DNA of 64,000 bases from Acidovorax sp. 69. Lineage in GTDB: Bacteria; Pseudomonadota; Gammaproteobacteria; Burkholderiales; Burkholderiaceae_C. This document shows positions 36,628 to 45,139 of the stretch, piece by piece; the stretch's first letter is position 1, and every line of letters begins with the position of its first letter. The stretch covers positions 1 through 64,000 of the forward strand of contig NZ_PGEP01000001.1 of the NCBI RefSeq assembly GCF_002797445.1, written 5' to 3'. A model generated the notes under the pieces. The model saw only the letters and a program-made list of their open reading frames with translations. It was not told the origin of the DNA and did not search any database. The translations under genes were made by a program, and so were the position numbers.

Positions 36628-36680
36628 GAGGTCTAGCGTTTAACAGTCTCTCGCAAGCAGCTATACAAATAATAGCAACC
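36628..36680. repeat. AGCGCTT/AGCAGCTAT palindromic repeat, copy 4 (degenerate)
   Basis: It reads GAGGTCTAGCGTTTAACAG, then TCGCAAGCAGCTATACAAATAATAGCAACC. The left arm is CTAGCGTTT rather than CTAGCGCTT and the second arm is shortened to GCAAGCAGCTAT. Confidence 0.55.
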
Positions 36681-36752
36681 TGATGCCTAGGTGCCAGCAG
36701 CCCCCTCCCAGTACCGCTAAGGTGGCGGCACATCCCCAGCGCCGCACACACC

Positions 36753-37381
36753 ATGACCCCCCCCTTCGCAACCTCCACAGCTACGAACCTCGCAACGGCC
36801 ACGGCCTGCCGCACGACCCGTTCAACGCCATCGTGGGGCCACGGCCGATCGGCTGGATTTCCACGCAAAGCGCCACGGGCGCGACCAACTTGGCGCCCTA
36901 CAGCTTCTTCAACGCCTTCAACTACGTGCCGCCCATCGTCGGCTTTGCCAGCATTGGCTACAAGGACACGGTGCGCAACGTACAGGAGACGGGCGAATTT
37001 GTGTGGAACCTGGCCACCCGCGACCTGGCCGAGGTAATGAACCAGAGCTGCGCCGCCGTGCCGCCCGAGGTGAGCGAGTTCGCGCTGACGGGCCTGAACC
37101 CCCTGCCCTCCACCCGCGTGCGCCCGCCGCGCGTGCTGGAGAGCCCCGTCACCTTTGAATGCCGCAGCACGCAGATCCTTCAGCTGCAGGGCGTGGATGG
37201 GGCCCAGGTGGACACCTGGCTGGTGCTGGGCGAGGTGGTGGCGGTGCACATCGACAAGGCGCTGCTCAAAGACGGGGTGTACGACACGGCAAACGCGGGC
37301 CACATCCTGCGCGGCGGTGGGCCGGCCGACTATTTCACCGTGGGGCCGGAGCAGCTGTTCAAGATGTACCGGCCGCGCTAA
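36753..37381 (+). CDS. Flavin reductase family protein, frameshifted after the start codon
   Basis: The body of about 200 residues matches the FMN-binding flavin reductase family: HDPFNAIVGPRPIGWISTQS, NLAPYSFFNAFNYVPPIVGFAS and KDTVRNVQETGEFVWNLA. It would reduce or bind flavin in the cytoplasm. The only well-placed ATG is at 36753, but it is followed by A and eight C, and the literal frame from it is not the conserved one. One extra C in the run would give MTPPLRNLHSYEPRNGHGL, joining the ATG to the conserved frame. The conserved frame alone is open from 36683 but has no good start before SYEPRNGHGL. I treat this as a homopolymer error or slippery tract. Confidence 0.78.
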
Positions 37382-37394
37382 GCGGCTGTGGCGG

Positions 37395-38504
37395 TCACTG
37401 CCGCAGCGGCGCGCACAGCCCGGCGGCCGGGTTGCGCGCCCATTGTTCGGTCCAGGCCCACACCTGCTGCATGCCGTCCACGGCCTCCCCATCGGCCATG
37501 CGGCGCTGCAGGCCATGGTCGGCACCATCCATGCGCCGTGCACAGTAGAGCGCTGTGCGCAAAGAGGCCCGTTCGGCAAAACGCGCGTAGGCCACGGCAG
37601 GCACCAGCGCATCGTTGGCGCCCCACACCTGCAACAGCGGCCAGGGGCTTCGCAGCAGCGGCAGGGTCAACGGCCAGTTCCGAAGGTCGCGCCAGTAGCC
37701 CAGGCTGCGCCCCTGCACCACCACGGTGTCGGCAGGCGCGCCCGCCACGATCTGCGACAGCGCGGCCCAGTCGGCCTCCACGCCCAGGCGACGGGCCTGC
37801 AGCGCGCCGGCCTCCTGCGGGTCGAGCCCGCTGGCGCCGATGAGCACCAGGCCCGCCAGGTGCGGCACCTCAGGGGCCAGTGCGGGCAACAGTTCTGCCC
37901 CTTCCGAGATGCCGATCAGCAGCTGCGGCAACGCGGGCTGCCCCTGGCGCAAAGCCGCATCGGCGCGCAAGGCCGCACGTGCGTGTGCCAGCCAGGTGGA
38001 GTGCCGGTCTCGCAGCACAAAGGGGTGCGTGCAATCGGCGGGGGCTGTGCGCGCCTGGGGGTCCACCCCGGGCTTGTGCAGCACCAGCACCTGGGCGTGC
38101 AGCAGGCCCGCAAAGTAGCGATCCGCGATGGGCCCCATGCCCGTGCAGCCCGAGCCGGGGATGACGATCACGCGGTAGCGCAGGGGCGTCGTTCGCTCAC
38201 CGCGCTGCAGGGTCTGGAGCATGGCGCCGCCGACGCCGGGCAAGGCCCGCAGGGCAAACCCCGCGTCTTGCACGGGGGCGGGCGCCTGCGGATCCACCGA
38301 TGCGGCCATTGAAGAATGAGGTGCCACCACACCGTCAGCCGGGCGTGCGGCTGCGCAACCACTCAGCACCAAAGCCACGGTGGCAGACGCAAAAAAGGCC
38401 AGCACGGGGCTGGCCTCGGGGCTCCGTCGGGCAGCAGCCAGGGCTGTCGCCAGGGAACGGGTGGTTGTTTTCAACCGCCTGCCGTGCACGGTGGTGTGCA
38501 CCAC
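37395..38504 (-). CDS. Alpha/beta-hydrolase-like lipoprotein
   Basis: The frame of 369 residues begins with a GTG 3 nt after the CsgG-like stop. It has a signal with the lipobox LVLSGC, so it is likely a membrane-anchored lipoprotein. Typical hydrolase elements follow: a strand YRVIVIPGSGCTGMG, a nucleophile-type LLIGISEGAELLPALAPE, and a late LQVWGANDALVPAVAYARFAERA with the Asp. MDGADHGLQ supplies the His. The substrate is unknown. The start is uncertain because the first 40 residues are Arg/Thr-rich and a start nearer the signal peptide is possible. It is the last gene of the envelope cluster. Confidence 0.68.
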   Translation of the reverse strand: MVHTTVHGRRLKTTTRSLATALAAARRSPEASPVLAFFASATVALVLSGCAAARPADGVVAPHSSMAASVDPQAPAPVQDAGFALRALPGVGGAMLQTLQRGERTTPLRYRVIVIPGSGCTGMGPIADRYFAGLLHAQVLVLHKPGVDPQARTAPADCTHPFVLRDRHSTWLAHARAALRADAALRQGQPALPQLLIGISEGAELLPALAPEVPHLAGLVLIGASGLDPQEAGALQARRLGVEADWAALSQIVAGAPADTVVVQGRSLGYWRDLRNWPLTLPLLRSPWPLLQVWGANDALVPAVAYARFAERASLRTALYCARRMDGADHGLQRRMADGEAVDGMQQVWAWTEQWARNPAAGLCAPLRQ

Positions 38505-38507
38505 GGC

Positions 38508-39469
38508 TTACTTGAGGATCAGCACCTGTTCGGGCTGCTGAGGCTGCGGCACCGGCATGGGCTGGCCACCTTGTTGGTACACCACCGGCGGGCGCACGCC
38601 GCGTGCGAGGTTCGCGTCGGTGTAGCCCAGCTGCACCGCCATCTGCTGGTACACGTCCTGCGCGAGCGAGAGCGAGGTTTCACGCATCACCTTCGCCCGG
38701 TTGGGGGGGCAATGTCGCCACGGACCGACAGAATCTTGGTGTCGTTGCCTTCGCCCTGGGCGGAGAACGCTGCCTTGATCTCGTAGGTCTTGGTATTGAT
38801 GAGCGAGAAGTCGGCCAAGAGCTGCAGGCCGTACTGGCGCGTGGCGCTGGTGGTGCCCTGTAACGGTGACAGCGCGTCGGTGAAATCAATGGTCGACACC
38901 ACACCAAACAACACGTAATCGGCGCCCGCAAACTCGCCCTTCTTGATGCGCGCGATCACATTGTTGACCTGGGGCTGCGCCTGGGGCGTCGCCATCTTGC
39001 CGCCTTGCACCTGGTTGAGCACCTGTTCGGCCTTGCTGGGCTGGGGCTTGCCCGCGTCAAAGCCTCTGCCCTGCACCAGACGGAAATACGTGCCCTGCAG
39101 GATGGCGCCCTTGATGTCGTTGGTGTAGCCACCCAGCTCGCGCTGCTCGATGTAGCTGTAGCGGCCGGCCACATAGGTGCCGCTGGCCTGTTCGGACGCC
39201 TGCATGGACTGCTGGCCCGAATACGAGCCCCCGCCGCCATACATACCTTGGCTGTAGCCACCGCCCTGGCTGCCTTGCGCGCTCATCTGGCTGCTGCGCT
39301 GGTAGGTGCCCGCCATGAAGTATTCGGACACGCGCTGGGCATAGGCCAGGTCGGTCACGGCGATCTTGGGCGCGGCGCCGGGCTGCTGCGCCTGAGCAGC
39401 GGTGCCCCAGGCCAGCGTGGTGGCGGCGATCACGGCCAGGGCCGTGTGGAGAGTGGTTCTGCGTTGCAT
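38508..39469 (-). CDS. CsgG-like exported protein, frameshifted near the C-terminus
   Basis: The protein starts MQRRTTLHTALAVIAATTLA with a signal ending at AQAQQ. It then has KIAVTDLAYAQRVSEYF, a Gly/Ser/Tyr/Gln-rich loop (SQGGGYSQGMYGGGG), the GADYVLFGVVSTIDF strand and a LLADFSLINTKTYEI segment, as in CsgG/HfaB-like secretion-pore or LpoB-related lipoproteins. The literal frame ends at 38687, but at a run of seven C on its coding strand (G at 38703-38709) one added base joins it to RAKVMRETSLSLAQDVYQQM in the adjoining frame, ending at 38508. AAGGAG precedes ATG 39469. It lies between LpoB and an alpha/beta hydrolase. Confidence 0.72.
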
Positions 39470-39554
39470 GGTGTGCTCCTTGTGAGCTAACGGGAATTCA
39501 TGGATCAATCAACCGACGAAGGTACTGCACACCAACGTCGATACTGGCGCGCCC

Positions 39555-39632
39555 CACGCGCGGGACGCCAAGCAAGGGCCGCCCCGCAGCGAGAGCGGGG
39601 GGAAGGCGCGCAGCGCCTCAGGGGGGTGTCCT
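39555..39632. repeat. GC-rich intergenic repeat, copy A
   Basis: The stretch GCGGGACGCCAAGCAAGGGC and following CCGCCCCGCAGCGAGAGCGGG is echoed at 44957-45010 (ACCGAGCAAAGGCCGCC, CCCGCAGTGAGGGCG). It resembles GC-rich repeats that I recall from Comamonadaceae genomes; family assignment is from memory. It fills the gap between the CsgG-like and LpoB genes. Confidence 0.4.
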
Positions 39633-39635
39633 GCT

Positions 39636-40250
39636 TCAGCGCTTGCTGGTCTTGCGAATCTCTTTTTCGTCCTGCCATTCGATCGTGCCTTCCTGCACAT
39701 CAAACAGCTTGAGCGTGAACTTGTAGTACACGTCCTTGGTGGCATTGTTCTGCTTGACGATGCTGGTCAGCTCGCCTTCCATGGTGTATTTGGCGGCCGT
39801 CATCTGGCCGACCTTGGCGGTGGTGCCCTGTTTGTACAGGCCGCTTTGGTTCTGGCGCTGCAATTCATCCACGCCTTGCTGCATTTCGTTGATGGAGCGC
39901 ACGAAGCGCACCTTGCCCGACTTGACCAGCGCCGTCTGGATGGAGCTCATGACGTTGGTGGTGTCGATGTACTCGCTGGTCTTGTTCTTCACCGTGGAGA
40001 TGGTCACCGTGGGGCGGCCCTGGAAAATGCCGGTTTCGAGCAGGCCACCGGTCATCTTCTCGGCAATCATCTGCAGGTCAGTCGAGCCGAACTCGTTGGT
40101 CACCAGCTCGACGGCCTTGGCGTCGCCGTAGTTGACCTGGCGGTCAAAACGCACGGTAGGCGAAGACAGGTTCTGGCAGGCCGTGAGGGCCAGGGTGCTG
40201 GCCGCAAAGGCCAGGATCAGCGCGCTGCGCTGGATGGTGTGTTTTGTCAT
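39636..40250 (-). CDS. lpoB: Penicillin-binding protein activator LpoB
   Basis: This 204-residue lipoprotein has a signal with lipobox LTAC (Cys at about 25). The core VNYGDAKAVELVTNEFGSTDLQMIAEKMTGGLLETGIF is shared with the LpoB family, and KVRFVRSINEMQQGVDEL and MTAAKYTMEGELTSIV complete the domain. In E. coli LpoB activates PBP1b from the outer membrane during septal peptidoglycan synthesis. GAGGAG precedes ATG 40250. The order YcfL-LpoB, with YcfL upstream, also occurs in E. coli. Here it sits with CsgG-like and COG3014-type genes. Confidence 0.85.
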   Translation of the reverse strand: MTKHTIQRSALILAFAASTLALTACQNLSSPTVRFDRQVNYGDAKAVELVTNEFGSTDLQMIAEKMTGGLLETGIFQGRPTVTISTVKNKTSEYIDTTNVMSSIQTALVKSGKVRFVRSINEMQQGVDELQRQNQSGLYKQGTTAKVGQMTAAKYTMEGELTSIVKQNNATKDVYYKFTLKLFDVQEGTIEWQDEKEIRKTSKR

Positions 40251-40293
40251 GGTGTTAACTCCTCACTCAATCTTTGTGATTCGGGCGCCGACC

Positions 40294-40698
40294 TCAGCGC
40301 GGCTCTACATTCATTTCCAGGCGCAGGTCCACGGCAGCGCTGGTGGGCGCCACGCTCTTGACCGTCTGCTGGCCCAGGCCGAGCACGCTCATTTGCTTCC
40401 AGGACTCACCGTCGCCCACCTGGTTGCCCACGTTGTCCAGCCACTTGAAGCGGTAGAACACGGTGCGATCGGTGCGGCCCATGTTGGACATGTCGGCCTG
40501 CACCACCAGGATGTCGTTCTTGCGCACGATGCGCATCTCGCGCACGGCGATGCTGTTGGCTTCGCCGCGCAAGGCGACCTTGGAGGCCACGGCCAGCGGG
40601 GTGGCAGGGTCGTGCAGTTGGGCACTGGCACCGGTGGCCAGAGTGAGCGCCGCGCACGCGATGGCGGGTGCGGCAGCAAGGACAAAACGGGTTCTCAT
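40294..40698 (-). CDS. YcfL-family exported protein
   Basis: This 134-residue protein has a cleavable signal ending at GASAQ. It has a single domain with LVVQADMSNMGRTDRTVFYRFKWLDNVGNQVGD, which is the YcfL (DUF1425) signature. It is a probable periplasmic partner of LpoB: the two genes are 43 bp apart and keep the order known from enterobacteria. AAGGAG lies upstream of ATG 40698, which is chosen over an upstream in-frame start for that reason. Confidence 0.82.
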   Translation of the reverse strand: MRTRFVLAAAPAIACAALTLATGASAQLHDPATPLAVASKVALRGEANSIAVREMRIVRKNDILVVQADMSNMGRTDRTVFYRFKWLDNVGNQVGDGESWKQMSVLGLGQQTVKSVAPTSAAVDLRLEMNVEPR

Positions 40699-40733
40699 GC
40701 CAGAGGCTCCTTGAAAATGGGACATGTGCGGTT

Positions 40734-42269
40734 TCAGTTCTTGGCCGCAGCGGCAGGGGCTGTGGCCGTAGGCTTGACGGCCGACTGGGGCACCGTGCGG
40801 TTGCGGCTGTTGTTGGTTGTGCGCACCGGGGCGGCCGCCGGTGCTGTTGCCGCAGGGACGGGCTGCGCAGCAGCCACAGCAGGCAGCTGGCCCAACATGG
40901 CCACATCGCCCATCAGCACGCTGTTGTCATACATGCGCAGCGGCACCAGGGCGTACTGGCCATCGATCTTGATCGGCTGGGGCAGCTGGCGGCCGTTGAC
41001 GGTGACCATGTGTTCGCCTGGGGGCAGATAGCCACGGGCCACATAAACGCGGCCTGGCAGCATGCGCCACATGCGGTCGTCGGCCTGCTCAGTGGCCACC
41101 GAGGCCGCAGCACCAATGAGGCCGCCGATCAAACCGCCGCGCTTTTGCAGCTCGTTCTGCAGCACGCCCTTGGCCACGGCGCGGGTGAAGCCACGCAGCA
41201 CCATGCCGGGCATTTCGTCCTTGAGTGCGCGGCGTGCCATCACGTTCACGTCCACTACCTTTTCGAGCTTGAGGTCGGTGCCGGCGGCAGAGATCGTGGT
41301 CAGCAAGGCATCTTTGGAAGGCTCGATCACAGGATAGGAAATGCTGGCCGTGACCAGCCCCCGGCCCGTGGGCACCGGGATCGTGAAGGCCTTGGGCTTG
41401 CGCGCAGGGGCATCACCGGCTTCGACGATGAAGAGCACGTCGGTCATGCGCTGGCGGCGCTTCCAGGTGAAGCCGGTGCGGTTGTCCAGGCCGCGCAGGC
41501 CTTCTTCGAGCACCCCGGTTTCGGGCTTGAGTTCGATGGCCTTGCGGTAGCCGGGCGCAGCCAGGCCGGGCTCGTTGAGCATTTCGTACAGGAAGCCGGC
41601 CAGGTAATGGGACAGGGCGTTCTGGTAGCCGTTCTTGAGGGCCAGCACCTCGGGGTCGTTGAGCGTCTCGACGGGGTAGCCATTGAGTTCCTTGCCACCG
41701 GATGCGGCGCCCTTGGACTTGGCCTCCTCTTCGGCGGCCAGCGTTTCCTTGGAACGGAACTCGGCAATGATGGCTTCGCGCTCGTGCGTGCGCTTGATGT
41801 CCACGCGGGCGTTTTCAAAGTCGCCCACGGCCATGCGGTTGAGCGCCAGGCGCGTGGTCACCCACACTTTTTCATAGTCCTGGCCTTCGTAGACCTTCAG
41901 GCGTTCGCTGATCAGCGCAGCGCCCACGGTGCCCATGAGCTTGCTCGGATTGGTCTTGGCGGTCTCTTCCCATTCCTTGACCTTGTTGTCGGCCAGCAAA
42001 AAGGCGTTGGTGCTGTCGGGATAGCGGCGGTCCATGCGCAGCAGCTCGCCACGCTCCATGTTGAACAACAGTGCAGTTTTCTCTTCCTCGGTTTTTGCAG
42101 TGCTTTCGAGCTGGGCGATAGCCGCAGGAATGCCGCCGCTGCGGCCGGCGGTTTGCATGTCCGTAGCCAGCTTGTCGTGGCTCTGCATGGTCGCGCAGCC
42201 TGTGAGGGCAGCGCTCAGTGCCAGTACCCACAGAAGGCGTGGACGGAAACGGGGCTGGTGATGGGTCAT
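40734..42269 (-). CDS. COG3014-type TPR-like lipoprotein
   Basis: This 511-residue protein has a signal and lipobox LTGCATM, so it should be a lipoprotein. The middle consists of helical hairpins reminiscent of TPR units (KLATDMQTAGR, LLFNMERGELLRMDRRYPDSTNAF, NPSKLMGTVGAALISERLKVYEG). A glycine-rich segment GGLIGGLIGAAAS lies late, and the C-terminus is Ala/Pro-rich. AAGGAG stands directly before ATG 42269. I assign COG3014 from pattern memory. It probably works with the downstream YcfL, LpoB and CsgG-like proteins at the cell envelope. Confidence 0.7.
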   Translation of the reverse strand: MTHHQPRFRPRLLWVLALSAALTGCATMQSHDKLATDMQTAGRSGGIPAAIAQLESTAKTEEEKTALLFNMERGELLRMDRRYPDSTNAFLLADNKVKEWEETAKTNPSKLMGTVGAALISERLKVYEGQDYEKVWVTTRLALNRMAVGDFENARVDIKRTHEREAIIAEFRSKETLAAEEEAKSKGAASGGKELNGYPVETLNDPEVLALKNGYQNALSHYLAGFLYEMLNEPGLAAPGYRKAIELKPETGVLEEGLRGLDNRTGFTWKRRQRMTDVLFIVEAGDAPARKPKAFTIPVPTGRGLVTASISYPVIEPSKDALLTTISAAGTDLKLEKVVDVNVMARRALKDEMPGMVLRGFTRAVAKGVLQNELQKRGGLIGGLIGAAASVATEQADDRMWRMLPGRVYVARGYLPPGEHMVTVNGRQLPQPIKIDGQYALVPLRMYDNSVLMGDVAMLGQLPAVAAAQPVPAATAPAAAPVRTTNNSRNRTVPQSAVKPTATAPAAAAKN

Positions 42270-42608
42270 GAATACTCCTTGCAAATCGGTCGGTTGCTCA
42301 CCAGAAAACCCCGGCGTTGTCCACGCGGCAACGGCACCCCCTTCCCGGCGAGCCCTGTGACAAAGGCCCACAGTGGATGCAGGTGCTGCTTGCGCTTGGA
42401 AAAACCGGACAAGGAAGTTGCCGATGGCCCGTACGCCCCCTCCCGGTGCGTAGCTGTGCCTTGTGCGTCCCCCTCTGGCTGTGAGTTTCTTGGTTGTTTT
42501 GTATGGGTTTGTAGCCAGGGACGCAATGTAGCAAAAGCTTGTATCTTTTCTGTAACCGCGTGCAGTGGCACCCGCAGGTGGCCAGGGTCTGTCGGGAAGC
42601 TGCGCATT
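42270..42608. other. Intergenic region upstream of the COG3014-type gene
   Basis: No gene is supported. On the minus strand TTGCGT (42531-42536) and TACAAA (42508-42513) are 17 bp apart and could be the promoter of the envelope cluster. The 300-bp span from there to the neighbouring start is unremarkable. Confidence 0.3.
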
Positions 42609-43352
42609 TCAAGACTCCACATGCGTCAACGGCATGCGATAGAGCCACACGACACGCCCCCCTGGGGCACGCAGCTGTGCGCAAGGCAGCACGCCAGGCA
42701 CCGCAAACTCCAGGCTCACCAGCCAGGCGCCCGGGGCCAACTCGGCCTGGGCCTTGGCGGCGGCACGGGCCATGCTTTCGGGGCGCTGGAACAGGTAAAC
42801 CAAGCGGTAAGGGCTCCAGTCGGCCTTCCACATGTCGGCACGGCGCACCTGGGCCCAGGGGCACCGTGCAGCGCACAGCAGACGCAAAGGCCAGCTCCAT
42901 TCCAACCCTTCCAGCTGGGCGGCGGGATAGGCGTGGCGCAGCGCCTTGAGGCCATCGCCCAGGCCACAGCCGGCATCAAGCACCCGCGCACCCAGCGGCA
43001 ACGGGGCCTGCACAGCCAGGGATTGCAACGCGTGGCGGGGCGTCGGGAAAAGCGGGGCATCGCGCCAGGCATTCAGCGGGTACACCAGCAAAAGCAAGGA
43101 CAGCGGCACCAGCCACGCCCAAGTGGGCAGGCTGGCGGCGCCCAGCAGCGCCAGTGACAAGGGAAAGCCTGCGGCAATCAGCCCGCGCCGCCACCAGCTG
43201 CCCCCGAGCACACTGGCGGCCGTGCCCAGCAGGCACGCCGCCAGCAAGGCCGCCACTGGTGGCACCGCACGCTGCAGCGTCACAAAAATCAGCCATGCGC
43301 ACGCCCACGCCATCAGCGCGGGCAGGGGCCAGAGCATGCGCAGGGCTGCCAT
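42609..43352 (-). CDS. Membrane-anchored class I SAM-dependent methyltransferase
   Basis: This 247-residue protein has four hydrophobic segments in its first 95 residues. A cytosolic Rossmann-type methyltransferase core follows, with motif I ARVLDAGCGLGDGLKALRHAYP and then EGLEWSWPLRLL. It ends near PLTHVES. Membrane-attached methyltransferases of this kind act on lipids or membrane-bound molecules; the substrate is unknown. It starts 4 bp after the stop of the exported-protein gene, so the two are transcribed together. Confidence 0.75.
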   Translation of the reverse strand: MAALRMLWPLPALMAWACAWLIFVTLQRAVPPVAALLAACLLGTAASVLGGSWWRRGLIAAGFPLSLALLGAASLPTWAWLVPLSLLLLVYPLNAWRDAPLFPTPRHALQSLAVQAPLPLGARVLDAGCGLGDGLKALRHAYPAAQLEGLEWSWPLRLLCAARCPWAQVRRADMWKADWSPYRLVYLFQRPESMARAAAKAQAELAPGAWLVSLEFAVPGVLPCAQLRAPGGRVVWLYRMPLTHVES

Positions 43353-43356
43353 GGGT

Positions 43357-44694
43357 TCAGCGCCCGAAGAGGCCGCGCAACAGGTTGGCGGGGTTCACTA
43401 CATTGGCGGGGGAACTACCTTCGGACGGCGAATCACCCGCAGCTTGCCCGCCCGACATACCGCTCGAATAGGCGCCCCCGGATGGCGCGCCGGGCGCAGC
43501 GCCCATGCCGCTGCGCCGCCCCTGCATCTCCTCGCCCAGCATGGCCATGGTGTGCGACTTCACGCGCACGCGCACAGCCCATTCGGGCTCCCACGCTGCC
43601 TTGGGGTCGGCCGGGCGGGGTGGGTACACGATATGGCTCTCGCCACCGTAGGCCATCATGCGCAGCATGGGTGTTGCATCGCGCCCACCGCCTGCAAAGA
43701 TGCCCTGCGGGACGGCGCACTGTGTGGTTTCGGGCTGCAGCAGCACGCGCTCCTTGAGCCAGCGGTCGATGGTGGCGGGCGACAGGTAGTCGAACAGGCC
43801 CATGCCCGTGTCCGGTGTCTCTGCGCTGGACCACATCACCAGGTCATCCCCGTTCTGCGACATCGCATGCAGGTAGTAGGCGCGCGCGTTGCGCACAGGC
43901 TGCCAGCTGGTGCCCATGCTGTCTTGCGGCTTGCCGGTGGTGCGCAGGTCGATGGCGGGCATCAGATCTTGTGAGGCGCCCAGCGTGAACTTCATGGACG
44001 CTGGAACCCCATCGCCACGCACCTGGTGCTCCCCCACCAGCGAGCTGTCGCGCGACAGGTTCACCGCGTTGCGTTCGTTGGGGTACAGCGCATAGGCCGG
44101 GCCCACACGCGGGCCGCGGTCGGGCACGGCGCGGCCGGCAAAAGCCTGGGCGTAGTCGGAGGGCTTGGCACGCGCCAGGTCGATGACGCGCGGCTGGCCC
44201 GCACGCACCATAGCGCCACAGCCCCAGTACAGCAGGATGCGGCCCTTGGGCTGGTGCTGCTGGTATTCCTGGGGCACCTCGCCGGGTTCGGTCTGGGTGG
44301 GCTGCGCGCGCGGCGGGATCAGCGGCAGGGATTCGCCCATGCGCATGCCCGCCGGAATGGCCTGGCTGGCCTCGACGCCGGGGCGCAGCGCGTTGTGCAG
44401 TGCGATGTCGATGACCCGCGGCGGCATGATCGACATGGCGCGGGCGTGGCCATAAGAGGTGTTGCTGGAGCCCCCCCTGCCCTGTGCAGCGCCGCCGCCC
44501 ATGAGACCCCCGAGCATTCCGCCACCACCGGGCAGGCTGTCCATCTCGGGCATGCCCGCCATGGTGCCGGTGGACACATCCATCCACAGCTGGACCTTGG
44601 GAGTTTTGGTGGTTTGGGCGTGGGCGCCCAGGCTGGCGGCGCACAGGCCTACGGCAACGCACGCAGGGGTCAGGAGAAAGCGCAAGGGGGTCAT
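43357..44694 (-). CDS. Exported hypothetical protein
   Basis: The 445-residue protein has a signal ending at AHAQ (about residue 27). A beta-strand-rich body has a Gly/Met-rich insert (GGGGMLGGLMGGGAA). Later segments are VIDIALHNALRPGVEAS, PKGRILLYWGCGAMVRAGQPRVIDLARA and NARAYYLHAMSQNGDDLVMWSSAE. It is not recognised as a named domain. It is likely periplasmic or surface exposed. It is paired with the methyltransferase gene 4 bp downstream. ATG 44694 is chosen at the signal-peptide start; upstream in-frame sequence is unlikely to be coding. Confidence 0.65.
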   Translation of the reverse strand: MTPLRFLLTPACVAVGLCAASLGAHAQTTKTPKVQLWMDVSTGTMAGMPEMDSLPGGGGMLGGLMGGGAAQGRGGSSNTSYGHARAMSIMPPRVIDIALHNALRPGVEASQAIPAGMRMGESLPLIPPRAQPTQTEPGEVPQEYQQHQPKGRILLYWGCGAMVRAGQPRVIDLARAKPSDYAQAFAGRAVPDRGPRVGPAYALYPNERNAVNLSRDSSLVGEHQVRGDGVPASMKFTLGASQDLMPAIDLRTTGKPQDSMGTSWQPVRNARAYYLHAMSQNGDDLVMWSSAETPDTGMGLFDYLSPATIDRWLKERVLLQPETTQCAVPQGIFAGGGRDATPMLRMMAYGGESHIVYPPRPADPKAAWEPEWAVRVRVKSHTMAMLGEEMQGRRSGMGAAPGAPSGGAYSSGMSGGQAAGDSPSEGSSPANVVNPANLLRGLFGR

Positions 44695-45139
44695 GGGGTC
44701 TGCTCCAGGAGATACACATGGATCACCCGGCAAACCATCGTGGACCACAGTACAGCGTCGCTGTGCTGGAGAGGCCTTGCGGTCAACCCGGGTGTGTTGA
44801 ACGCAGCGCAGTGTAGGCCTCGCACAGACGCATTTTGCCTGTACGAGTTACCGATGGAAACTGATTCTGTGCGCTATTTCACGCACAGGGTCGGCAGGCA
44901 AGAGATACAGACGACGCCCTCTATGCATCGCAGGTAGCGCGTGAAACCGGCGCGGCCCAAGCCAGAGATACCGAGCAAAGGCCGCCGCCCCGCCCCGCCC
45001 CGCAGTGAGGGCGCCGTCCCCTTTGAGGCGGAGGGAGGGCCACAGCTCCAAGCCTGGCTGCGCAGGCTTGGACGTGCCCGAAGGGCAGGCACCTCTGGCG
45101 GGTCGCACCGAGGCGCCGAAGGCGAACCAGGGGGCCTGG
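44695..45139. other. Intergenic region between exported protein and parB
   Basis: No gene is supported. It contains a GC-rich repeat (about 44957-45010, copy B, compare 39555-39632) and a hairpin CCAAGCCTG-N6-CAGGCTTGG (45048-45071) just after parB that may serve as a transcription end for it. The left part presumably has the promoter of the exported-protein gene. Confidence 0.45.

Larger units (their letters stand above)
36378..36752. other. Intergenic region between the WYL operon and the flavin reductase
   Basis: This AT-richer region holds the promoter and candidate operator of the WYL operon (36466-36483) and a degenerate copy of the interspersed repeat (36628-36680). A short C/G-poor tract separates the two divergent genes. 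No gene is supported in it. Confidence 0.5.

Noticed and set aside
40668..43157. An 829-codon plus-strand frame over the YcfL and COG3014-type genes
   Set aside because: It is antisense to well-supported lipoprotein genes with ribosome sites and has no recognisable domain.
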